NCBI GenBank assembly: GCA_030427905.1
Contig: JAUICL010000003.1
Location: 62,001-126,000, forward strand
Source of the DNA: Bacteroidia bacterium
Lineage (GTDB): Bacteria; Bacteroidota; Bacteroidia; Flavobacteriales_D; Cryomorphaceae
Direction: 5' to 3'
DNA length: 64,000 nucleotides
Of the stretch, positions 54,630-62,753 are shown in pieces (within the stretch, counting starts at the first letter, position 1; each line of letters starts with the position of its first letter). A model generated the notes under the pieces. It was not told where the DNA came from, searched no databases, and worked only from the letters and a program-made list of their open reading frames with translations. A program made the position numbers and the translations under genes.

Positions 54630-55382
54630 ATGACCTCATCCAAAACACTCCTCACGTTCTTTACGGTATTACTGTCCGTGTTCACTCTAAATTCAAAAGC
54701 CCAGGACACGCCGCCACCAAAGTCGAATCACATCATCAAAAAGCTCTACGTTTCACAAGAAACAGAAATGATCTTCTCTTTTGCAAACATTGATGCCGAC
54801 TCCATGAATTTTGACAACATCATGCGCTGGTCACCCGTGTTTAACCTTATGGCTCATTTCAACTATGATTTTAGTGAGAATTTTGGAGTAAACCTGGGTG
54901 TCGGTTTCAGAAACGTTGGGTTCATTGCCGAAACCAAAGGCGGTGAAGACGGAAACGACGATCTTAAAACGAAATTTCGAACGTATAATTTCGGTTTCCC
55001 TGTCGGATTTAGAGTTGGTAATCTCGATCAGTATCGCCCCATGTTTTTCTATGGTGGATATGAGTTTGAAGTACCTTTCCACTATAAAGAAAAGCCGTTC
55101 ATCAATGGAGACAAGCAGAAAGATGAGAAAATCACGGCTTACTTTTCAGACCGCGTAAACCCCACCACACAAGCCTTGTTCGCAGGAGTACAGTTTCCTC
55201 AGGGCTTCAATGTAAAGTTCAAGTATTATCTCGACGAATTCTTTAATCAAAACTATGAGAAGTTTGAAGGCAATACGTCCTATAAACCCTACGAGGGTAT
55301 GGATGTCAATGTATTCTATTTCTCGATAACATGGTACCCATTTCAAAGTACAAAGCACTATTACGATCTTAAAAAAGACTAG
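54630..55382 (+). CDS. Outer-membrane beta-barrel protein (PorT-like)
   Basis: A 250-residue protein started at ATG 54630, which gives a proper signal peptide (MTSSKTLLTFFTVLLSVFTLNSKAQ shortened here). Alternating strands with Gly and aromatics follow (FNYDFSENFGVNLGVGFR, FGFPVGFRVGN, FYGGYEFEVPFHY), ending FYFSITWYPF. The layout is that of an eight-strand OMP_b-brl barrel as in PorT-like proteins. Function unknown. It sits three bases before the aldehyde dehydrogenase gene. Confidence 0.75.
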   Translation: MTSSKTLLTFFTVLLSVFTLNSKAQDTPPPKSNHIIKKLYVSQETEMIFSFANIDADSMNFDNIMRWSPVFNLMAHFNYDFSENFGVNLGVGFRNVGFIAETKGGEDGNDDLKTKFRTYNFGFPVGFRVGNLDQYRPMFFYGGYEFEVPFHYKEKPFINGDKQKDEKITAYFSDRVNPTTQALFAGVQFPQGFNVKFKYYLDEFFNQNYEKFEGNTSYKPYEGMDVNVFYFSITWYPFQSTKHYYDLKKD

Positions 55383-55385
55383 GAT

Positions 55386-56732
55386 TTGAAAAGCGTAAAC
55401 CCACAGAATGGCCAGCTGATTCAGACATATGAACCCGACTCTCCGAATACGGTTCAGTTTAAAATTGCCCGAAGCCATTCGGCTCAATTTTCCTGGAAAC
55501 AAAAGCCGGTAGGTGAACGCGTCCAACTCGCATGGAGCCTAGCCCAAAATTTGCGTGCACGTAAAGAAGAGCTGGCAGATCTTGCCGTTGCCGAAATGGG
55601 TAAGCCCCTTTCTCAAGCCATCGCTGAAGTAGAAAAATGTGCCTGGCTTTGCGAACACTATGCCGATCACGCTGCGGCCTACCTCAGTGATGAGCGCATT
55701 GAAACAGATGCCGCGCAATCTTGGGTGAGCTTTGAGCCACTTGGGGTGATCTTAGGTATCATGCCCTGGAATTTCCCCTTTTGGCAGGTCATTCGCTTTG
55801 CGGTCCCCACTGTTTTAGCTGGAAATACAGTAGTTGTAAAACACGCATCCAACGTGCAAGGCTGCGCCGGACTTCTCGAAGAAATCTTTGAAGCTTCTTC
55901 CGAAACCAAGGTATACCAAAACCTTCGGATAGCTGGGAGCGAAATGACAGATATTATCGCTCACCCCGACATCAAAGCTGTGAGCCTTACGGGAAGCGAA
56001 GGAGCAGGCCGATCGGTAGCAGCGGCAGCCGGAAAAGCGCTAAAACCTTCTCTTCTCGAACTTGGTGGCAGCAATCCATTCATTGTTTGGGCCGATGCCA
56101 ATTTGGATTCTACGCTCGAAACCCTGGTAAAAGCCCGTATCCAAAACAATGGGCAGAGCTGTATTGCGGCGAAGCGGCTAATTATCGCTGAGTCAATAGC
56201 CGAGGCTTTTATCCCAAGGCTCGTGGAGAGATTTGAGTCTTTAAAAATGGGCGACCCTTCCAAGAAGGAAACGGATGTTGGTCCATTGGCTAGCACTAGC
56301 TTTGCCGAAGATTTAGAAAACCAACTCAAAGAAAGTGTAGCACTTGGGGCTACTGTGGTTTGTGGTGGAACAAGAGAAGGCGCTTTCTTCACCCCTTGTA
56401 TCGTCACCGACGTACGCCCCGGTATGCCCATCTTTGATCGAGAAACCTTCGGTCCCCTCCTAGCTGTATCAGTTGTGCAGTCGCCAGAAGAGTCTATAGC
56501 TCTGGCCAACCAGAGTGCGTATGGCTTGGGAGCAACCATCTGCACGCAGAATATGGACTTAGCTCGAAAACTCGGGAAAGAGCTGAAAGACGGAGCAGTT
56601 TTCATCAATGAGCTGGTAAAATCTGACCCAAGGCTTCCGTTTGGTGGGACAGACATTTCGGGGTATGGACGCGAATTGGGACGAGAAGGAATTTTGGCAT
56701 TTGTGAACAAAAAGACTTATGTAATTCGCTAG
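55386..56732 (+). CDS. NAD(P)-dependent aldehyde dehydrogenase (succinate-semialdehyde type)
   Basis: A 448-residue ALDH superfamily enzyme started at TTG. It has VAEMGKPLSQAIAEVEKCAW, the Asn motif MPWNFPFWQ, TGSEGAGRSVA, the catalytic Glu in LELGGSNPFIV and the catalytic Cys in NNGQSCIAAKR. The short length and the EMGKP...C-W-L-C pattern match the Sad/YneI-type succinate-semialdehyde dehydrogenases, but another short aldehyde is possible. It is probably co-transcribed with the barrel gene before it. Confidence 0.9.
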   Translation: MKSVNPQNGQLIQTYEPDSPNTVQFKIARSHSAQFSWKQKPVGERVQLAWSLAQNLRARKEELADLAVAEMGKPLSQAIAEVEKCAWLCEHYADHAAAYLSDERIETDAAQSWVSFEPLGVILGIMPWNFPFWQVIRFAVPTVLAGNTVVVKHASNVQGCAGLLEEIFEASSETKVYQNLRIAGSEMTDIIAHPDIKAVSLTGSEGAGRSVAAAAGKALKPSLLELGGSNPFIVWADANLDSTLETLVKARIQNNGQSCIAAKRLIIAESIAEAFIPRLVERFESLKMGDPSKKETDVGPLASTSFAEDLENQLKESVALGATVVCGGTREGAFFTPCIVTDVRPGMPIFDRETFGPLLAVSVVQSPEESIALANQSAYGLGATICTQNMDLARKLGKELKDGAVFINELVKSDPRLPFGGTDISGYGRELGREGILAFVNKKTYVIR

Positions 56733-56788
56733 CCGTCAGAACCAATCAAGATGGCCGATTGTTTTAATCGATGTTTAAAGGAATTAAC

Positions 56789-56796
56789 GAACTTTG
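56789..56796 (+). promoter_or_regulatory. Near-consensus -7 box GAACTTTG before DAHP synthase gene
   Basis: GAACTTTGC differs from TAnnTTTG at one base. The TTG at 56794 that opens the frame is part of it, so translation more likely begins at ATG 56818 after CGAGGAA. Confidence 0.4.
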
Positions 56797-56817
56797 CTCT
56801 CAGATTATCACGAGGAA

Positions 56818-57912
56818 ATGGAGAACTCCCCCGAATCAGAAATAATTGAATCTACAGAAAGGCAAGGGCGTGGGTACTGGATGGCAGGCCCATGCAGCGC
56901 CGAAACTGAAGAGCAAGTTTTGTCCACCGCACGGTCTCTTGCCAATATGGGAGTAGATGTTTTTCGAGCTGGAGTATGGAAACCACGCACTCGGCCAAAC
57001 AGTTTTGAAGGGAATGGTCTAAAAGCCCTTGGATGGCTCGAAAATGTGAAATCGGAAACCGGGCTGAATGTGTGTACAGAAGTGGCAAACGCCGAACACG
57101 TAGAAGCTTGTCTAAACCACGGTATCAATACGCTTTGGATCGGTGCACGCACCACTGTTAGTCCGTTTGCCGTGCAGGAGATAGCCGACTCCTTGAAGGG
57201 TGTCGACGCAGAGGTTTTCATCAAAAACCCGATCAATCCCGATGCTAAACTTTGGATTGGAGCCGCCGAGCGAATCGAACAGGTTGGGATCGAAAACATC
57301 GGATTGATCCATCGCGGATTCAACGCATACGATTCTACAGCCTACCGAAATCAGCCGATGTGGCAAATTGCGATTGAGGTGATGCAGTACTTCCCCAAGT
57401 ACAAAATGATCTGCGACACCAGTCACATTTCTGGCAAGCGGAGCCTGATAGAACCTGTAGCTCAGAAAGCCCTTGATCTCAACTACGACGGCATCATGGT
57501 GGAAGTCCACCCCAACCCCGATGAAGCGTGGAGCGATGCCCAACAACAAATTACCCCATCTGAGTTTCAAAAGCTCAAGTCTAGCCTGACCTTCCGCGAC
57601 TCCGGAATTAGCAATCGCGACTTTCTAGTGACTTTAGAAGGCTTGAGAGATCGAATCGACGATATTGATTCTGAAATCATTGCGCTATTTGCCAAACGCA
57701 TGGGGATAGCAGATGCCATTGGAGGCTACAAGAAGAAAAACAACATAGCCATTCTTCAAAAGGAACGCTGGGCAGAAATAGTGGCCAGGTCACTAGAACA
57801 AGGTGCGAAGCTGGGCCTTACCGACGATTTTGTGCAATCGTTTTTGCGCGCTGTTCACGACGAATCAATCCACCGTCAGCACCAAATCATGAACAAAAAC
57901 GAAGGCGAATAG
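56818..57912 (+). CDS. Bifunctional DAHP synthase/chorismate mutase
   Basis: A 364-residue fusion. The N-terminal type I-beta (KDO8PS-like) DAHP synthase has AGPCSAETEEQVLSTA, RAGVWKPRTRPNSFEG, WIGARTTVSPFAVQEI and KMICDTSHISGKR. The C-terminal AroQ chorismate mutase has LRDRIDDIDSEIIALFAKRM, IGGYKKKNNIAILQ and an AVHDESI tail. The enzyme starts the shikimate pathway from PEP and erythrose 4-phosphate; the mutase domain, which feeds Phe and Tyr, usually also mediates feedback control by prephenate. ATG 56818 is preferred over TTG 56794. Confidence 0.94.
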   Translation: MENSPESEIIESTERQGRGYWMAGPCSAETEEQVLSTARSLANMGVDVFRAGVWKPRTRPNSFEGNGLKALGWLENVKSETGLNVCTEVANAEHVEACLNHGINTLWIGARTTVSPFAVQEIADSLKGVDAEVFIKNPINPDAKLWIGAAERIEQVGIENIGLIHRGFNAYDSTAYRNQPMWQIAIEVMQYFPKYKMICDTSHISGKRSLIEPVAQKALDLNYDGIMVEVHPNPDEAWSDAQQQITPSEFQKLKSSLTFRDSGISNRDFLVTLEGLRDRIDDIDSEIIALFAKRMGIADAIGGYKKKNNIAILQKERWAEIVARSLEQGAKLGLTDDFVQSFLRAVHDESIHRQHQIMNKNEGE

Positions 57913-58050
57913 ATTTCTGTTAGACCTGTTAATTTTCGCCATTTCGTTTTTCTTCTTTCCTAGTTTAATACCAGTTCTTCTTTCATATTTAAGAAACGAG
58001 ACACCGAGGCAGAACACTACCTGATCGTTGTTGCGAAAAACTTAAATAAG

Positions 58051-61000
58051 ATGAAAGACTTTAAAGCCACACTGGTAATCCTTTTTTACCTCGTCGGATT
58101 GCATGCCACAGCATCCCACCCGAACTCCCCAAGAGCAAAAGGATTCACCGAAAACAAAGGACAGATTTCCAACCAACATGGAGAATCAAATCAATCCATT
58201 GATTTTCACTACCACTTCAATAAAAATCTAAATGTTTTTGTCGAACCAAATACCCTGAGTTTCGACACCTACCAGTTCGACGAGCGCGTGGTGAATATTC
58301 ACAGACTCGATGTCGAATTTCTCGATGCAAATTCAGAGCCGCTTCTCATCGTGGGAGATGAAGTTTCATCCAGAGAAAGGTACTATGCCGATGGGTCGCT
58401 CATGGCAAACGACATCAAGTCTTTTCAATCCATCACCTATCAAAACTTATACGAAGGGGTGGATATCAAATACGCTATCGACCAGAATGGAAATGTTAAA
58501 TATGACTTCATTCTCAACCAAGGAGCTTGCGGCGAGGAAATCACCATTCGGTATTCAGGCTTTGATTCAGTCGAAATTGGAAACACCGAACTGGATTTCA
58601 ACCTATCAGGAATCCACCTGAAAGACTTAATCCCCATGAGTTGGATGACCAGCAATATGGAACCAATCGATGTGGCATACAAAGTAGAATCATGTGATGA
58701 AAATGAGCTTGTGGTTCGTTTCGAAATTCCAAATTATGTGAGCGATGAACACATCGTGATCGATCCAGTAGTACAACTGGAATGGGGTACGTATTACGGA
58801 GGCGAATTGGAAGACGAAGGTCGAGCTGTATCAGTAGACAGTCTCGGAAACTTATTTGTAACTGGAAAAACGTATTCCACCACGTTTATCGCTTCTGAAG
58901 AAGGGCATCAAAGCACCATGAGCAACGAATTGAGCGATGCCTTCGTTCTAAAAATGAATCAGCATGGGCTTCGTCACTGGGCTACCTATTACGGTGGGTC
59001 TGGTGAAGATGTCGGGCTTGACATCGATGTTTCGGCGCACAATCAAATTTACGTCGTAGGGGAAACTTACTCTACAGACTCTATTGGTGGCGAAGGTGCC
59101 CACCAAGCAGCCCAGGGTGGATTGAGCGACGGGTTTGTCGCCATGTTTGACCGGTACGGGCAATTGGTTTGGGACACATTTGTAGGTGGGCCTGGCGATG
59201 ACAAAGCTACCGCCTGCCACAGCGACTCACTTGGAAATGTGATGGTAGTAGGTATTACCAACGCTGGTCAGTTTTTAGAGAACGATTCCATTACCCCTAT
59301 CCAAGGCTATCAAGGTGGAATAGATGGATTTCTTGCTCACTTTTCGAAGGAAGGAGTCCTTCAGAAAAGCAGCTTCATTGGCTCCACAGGCGATGATTCC
59401 ATAACAGGAGTTTCTAGCGCGGCATCGAGCACGTACATTACTGGGTCTACCAATTCCACTTTCGGACTAGGTATCGGTAATGCTCTTCAATTTGAACATG
59501 GGGGCGAAACTGATGCATTCATCATGAAACTTGACACATCAATGATGATTACGTGGAGCACGTATTTTGGTGCCGAAAATTTAGATGTGGCAAAGGGAAT
59601 AGAAAGCCTCAATGATACGGTGTACATCGTTGGAGAAACCACATCAATTTTGGCCTATTCTGACACTCTAACTTATCAGGATTCGCTGGCTGGTGGGCAA
59701 GATGGTTTTATCCTGAGTCTTCTCCCAGATGGCGGATTTCACTGGTTTACGTATATCGGTGATTCCAATACTGAAGTGATGGCCGGAATCGCTACAGACC
59801 CGAGTGGTGGTATATACGTTGGTGGCACCACTGTTTCAGATTCAGCTTTGGCTGTATTGGCAGACACTTCTTATATCCCAGAAGACCTACACATGGCTTA
59901 TGGCCCCGGTGGCCAAGATGCGTTTATCACCAAATTCACAAGACATGGCGAACGGCTTTGGGGTACCTACCACGGTGCATCTGGTGAAGACCGAATGATG
60001 CATCTAGACGTGTATGGAGTTACGTCCATTTACGTGGTAGGCGTAACAAATTCAACCGACAGCATTGCCAAAAGCAGCATCCAGCAACCTGCTCATCAAA
60101 TGAGCATTGCATCTGATAGTTCTGATTCCTTCCTAGCGCGTTTTACTCAAGTAGAATCTACTTCCTGTGTAGGGATTAGCCCTGTAGGTAGCGGTGGACC
60201 CGGTGGACCGGGAGGCTATGGCGGTCCCGGTGGTGGCAGTGGTGGCGGAGGCGGTCCGCAACCGATTGGAATTTGTATAGGTGATTCCTTGCTACTGGGT
60301 GTATCTGGTGGAGCACTTGGACTCAACGCTGAGTGGGTTTGGTATCTTGATTCTTGCGGTGGAACGGATAATTTCTTTGACGAGGGAAGTCAGGTGTGGG
60401 TATCACCAGATACGACTACTACATATTACGTACGCGGTGAAAGTGTGGACAGCCAATGCGGTTGTAAAAGCGTGAAAGTTCACGTAGACTATCCCAATAC
60501 CGCCGAAGCTTGGGCCGAAGACAGCATTTGTCCAGGAACAACGTTGAACTTGCACAGCGCGGGAGGGTTCTACTATCAGTGGACGGGACCATTGGAGTAC
60601 CTGAGCTATGAGCAAAACCCCGCCATAGATACTGTACCAGCAGGCGCCGAAGGCCTATATGAGCTGATAGCCTACACCCAATTCGGTTGTTCTGACACGA
60701 CTGAAGTTGAAGTTGAACTTCTTCCACCTGCCATTTTTAGTGTAGCGGAAACTCCGATCTATTGCCACAACGACTCAACGGGATCCATCTCAGTAGCTTC
60801 AGAAGATTCCTTGATGACATTTGAATGGGTTGGAATCGAAACCGATTCAATGACCATCACTGATTTAGGCCCAGGAACTTACACTGTAGTTGGAACAAAT
60901 GCCCATGGTTGCTCAGCTTCCCAGAGTATTGTGTTCACTAACCCTCCCGAAATCATTGACAGTGTGGATGTGATCCCAGCATGGTGTGACAAGCCCAATG

Positions 61001-61695
61001 GAGGCGTTTCGATCTTTGTAACCCAGGCGCCATCTTCCATGACCTATGTCTGGAACCCGGCTGATTACTCGGGTGCCGGATCATTAGCCTTACTTCCTGG
61101 CCCGTATCACGTTACCGTGATTGACAGCATGGGCTGTGTGGACAGCGTAGCCTTCACCGTACCGAATCTAGGAGAGTTTACGGCGGTGATTCCCACCGAT
61201 TCTATCTTCTTGGAATTTCAGGCAACTGACGATGTTTTTGCCTATCCGACCCCAGATGTAGATGACCCCACATACACATGGTGGCCTGAAGCTGGTTTGT
61301 CGTGCCCTGACTGTTCCGAGACCATGGTAGATCCCGACTCCACAACCACATACTACGTGATGATCGAAAGCGCCCAAGGTTGTCAATCTATTGACAGCGT
61401 GTACGTAAAACGAGAGCTCCCCCTACCCGATGCATTCGTCCCCACGATTTTCTCGCCAAACGGTGATGGACTCAATGATCAACTCTGTGTTGATGGCGTA
61501 CGCATGGTGTCGTTCGATTTGAAGGTATTCGCAGATGACGGAAACTTAGTCTTTGAAAGCAGAACAAACGACGACTGCTGGGATGGACAGATCAACGGCG
61601 TTCCGCAAACGGGAAGCTACATGTATGTATTTGAAGCTGTACTCGAAGAAAATATGACACACAAAGAATCTGGTTATATAACCATTCGCAGATGA
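58051..61695 (+). CDS. SBBP-repeat, T9SS type B (gliding-motility C-terminal) surface protein
   Basis: A 1214-residue secreted protein. Order: signal peptide (about 1-23); DUF7948-type N-terminal domain (GFTENKGQISNQHG, YYADGSLMANDIKSF); about seven SBBP propeller blades of ~55 residues (WGTYYGGELEDEGRAV, WATYYGGSGEDVGLDI, WDTFVGGPGDDKATAC); a Gly/Pro linker (about 711-738); cysteine-containing Ig-like and SprB-like domains; and the CHU_C type B T9SS domain (FVPTIFSPNGDGLNDQLCV). It is expected at the cell surface, possibly in adhesion. Its TGA overlaps the ATG of the PorP/SprF gene, the usual arrangement for type B substrates. Confidence 0.92.
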   Translation: MKDFKATLVILFYLVGLHATASHPNSPRAKGFTENKGQISNQHGESNQSIDFHYHFNKNLNVFVEPNTLSFDTYQFDERVVNIHRLDVEFLDANSEPLLIVGDEVSSRERYYADGSLMANDIKSFQSITYQNLYEGVDIKYAIDQNGNVKYDFILNQGACGEEITIRYSGFDSVEIGNTELDFNLSGIHLKDLIPMSWMTSNMEPIDVAYKVESCDENELVVRFEIPNYVSDEHIVIDPVVQLEWGTYYGGELEDEGRAVSVDSLGNLFVTGKTYSTTFIASEEGHQSTMSNELSDAFVLKMNQHGLRHWATYYGGSGEDVGLDIDVSAHNQIYVVGETYSTDSIGGEGAHQAAQGGLSDGFVAMFDRYGQLVWDTFVGGPGDDKATACHSDSLGNVMVVGITNAGQFLENDSITPIQGYQGGIDGFLAHFSKEGVLQKSSFIGSTGDDSITGVSSAASSTYITGSTNSTFGLGIGNALQFEHGGETDAFIMKLDTSMMITWSTYFGAENLDVAKGIESLNDTVYIVGETTSILAYSDTLTYQDSLAGGQDGFILSLLPDGGFHWFTYIGDSNTEVMAGIATDPSGGIYVGGTTVSDSALAVLADTSYIPEDLHMAYGPGGQDAFITKFTRHGERLWGTYHGASGEDRMMHLDVYGVTSIYVVGVTNSTDSIAKSSIQQPAHQMSIASDSSDSFLARFTQVESTSCVGISPVGSGGPGGPGGYGGPGGGSGGGGGPQPIGICIGDSLLLGVSGGALGLNAEWVWYLDSCGGTDNFFDEGSQVWVSPDTTTTYYVRGESVDSQCGCKSVKVHVDYPNTAEAWAEDSICPGTTLNLHSAGGFYYQWTGPLEYLSYEQNPAIDTVPAGAEGLYELIAYTQFGCSDTTEVEVELLPPAIFSVAETPIYCHNDSTGSISVASEDSLMTFEWVGIETDSMTITDLGPGTYTVVGTNAHGCSASQSIVFTNPPEIIDSVDVIPAWCDKPNGGVSIFVTQAPSSMTYVWNPADYSGAGSLALLPGPYHVTVIDSMGCVDSVAFTVPNLGEFTAVIPTDSIFLEFQATDDVFAYPTPDVDDPTYTWWPEAGLSCPDCSETMVDPDSTTTYYVMIESAQGCQSIDSVYVKRELPLPDAFVPTIFSPNGDGLNDQLCVDGVRMVSFDLKVFADDGNLVFESRTNDDCWDGQINGVPQTGSYMYVFEAVLEENMTHKESGYITIRR

Positions 61696-62753
61696 TGAAA
61701 GATAATAGAACCATAACCCATTCAAGCACCCGCTCCATTGTGAGTGGGTGGGTTCTATTTATTCTATTTTCAAGCTTTTCGATTAGTTCATTTTCACAAG
61801 ATATCATCTATTCGCTTCCACAGCTCACACCTATGAAAGTGAATCCAGCAAACGTGGGTTGGGAGAGCGATTTGCGCGGAATTCTCAACCACCGAACTCG
61901 ATCGAAAGCGAGTGGAAGTCCCGTGAAGTCGATCGCGGCGAGTTTTGACATGGCACTTTCAAAGCCATCGGCAACTGAAGACCTGAAGAACAAATTCGCT
62001 CTTGGGCTAGGTTTTTCACGTGACAGGTATGAACCGATTGGTGCCGAAATGAGCAAGATAGATTTTAACGCAGCTTATCACTTGCGTATTTCGCAGACCG
62101 CTATGATGGCAGCAGGCCTATCGGCTACGCTCGATCAAAAACGCTTTGGATCTGGTGAAGGAAGATGGGGAAGTCAGTACACTGGCTATGAGTACGACCC
62201 TTCGATAAGCAGTGGCGAAGCGAGCTTTGCCGACAAGGAAACCGCTCTAGACATGGGCCTTGGCGTGATTTTTAAAACAGAAAAAGAGCCCACAAAGCGA
62301 AACAGATACGTCGTTAAAAAGCTTGAAGCTGGCTTGGGTGCCTACCACATCGGCAATGTGAAAATATCGGAGAGTCAATCCCTCCATCTCGAAGAGCAGA
62401 TTCGATATTCTGCCTTTCTCACCTATCAATTTCCGATGAGTGAAGTAATCGGACTGGCCCCAGCTGCTTACTTCGATCAACACCAAGGACACTCCCGATT
62501 TACTGTCGGCTCACAAATCATGTTTTTGCTTATTCGTGGAAAGTCCTTCATTCACGACTTGAAGACATCTTACCTATCTGTCGGAGTATTTGCAAGAACG
62601 ACGTCTACAGTGATCTTTCAAACGGAAGCCCGCTGGGGCGACTATACCATTGGGTTGGCCTACGACTTGAGCAATAGCGATGCGAAGGAATATGTCAACG
62701 CTGGAAATGCGGTGGAAATCGGGTTAAAGTGGACGATGAATAGAAAGCCTTAG
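61692..62753 (+). CDS. PorP/SprF family type IX secretion outer-membrane protein
   Basis: A 353-residue protein with a signal peptide (about 1-36, ending SISSFSQD) and the family's LTPMKVNPANVGWE and RTRSKASGSPVKSIAASFDMA start. A barrel follows, ending AVEIGLKWTM. PorP/SprF proteins pair with adjacent type B T9SS substrates and are needed to secrete or anchor them, as SprF does for SprB. The four-base overlap with the substrate gene makes a dedicated pair very likely. The stop overlaps the convergent patatin/Omp85-like gene. Confidence 0.93.
   Translation: MMKDNRTITHSSTRSIVSGWVLFILFSSFSISSFSQDIIYSLPQLTPMKVNPANVGWESDLRGILNHRTRSKASGSPVKSIAASFDMALSKPSATEDLKNKFALGLGFSRDRYEPIGAEMSKIDFNAAYHLRISQTAMMAAGLSATLDQKRFGSGEGRWGSQYTGYEYDPSISSGEASFADKETALDMGLGVIFKTEKEPTKRNRYVVKKLEAGLGAYHIGNVKISESQSLHLEEQIRYSAFLTYQFPMSEVIGLAPAAYFDQHQGHSRFTVGSQIMFLLIRGKSFIHDLKTSYLSVGVFARTTSTVIFQTEARWGDYTIGLAYDLSNSDAKEYVNAGNAVEIGLKWTMNRKP

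Noticed and set aside
56808-57323. 171-codon minus-strand frame opposite the DAHP synthase
   Set aside because: It is a long antisense shadow of a well-conserved gene and is Ser/Pro-rich without domain signals.
60184-60260. Repeat array resembling a CRISPR or minisatellite
   Set aside because: The repeats are in-frame Gly codons of a protein linker with no regular spacers.
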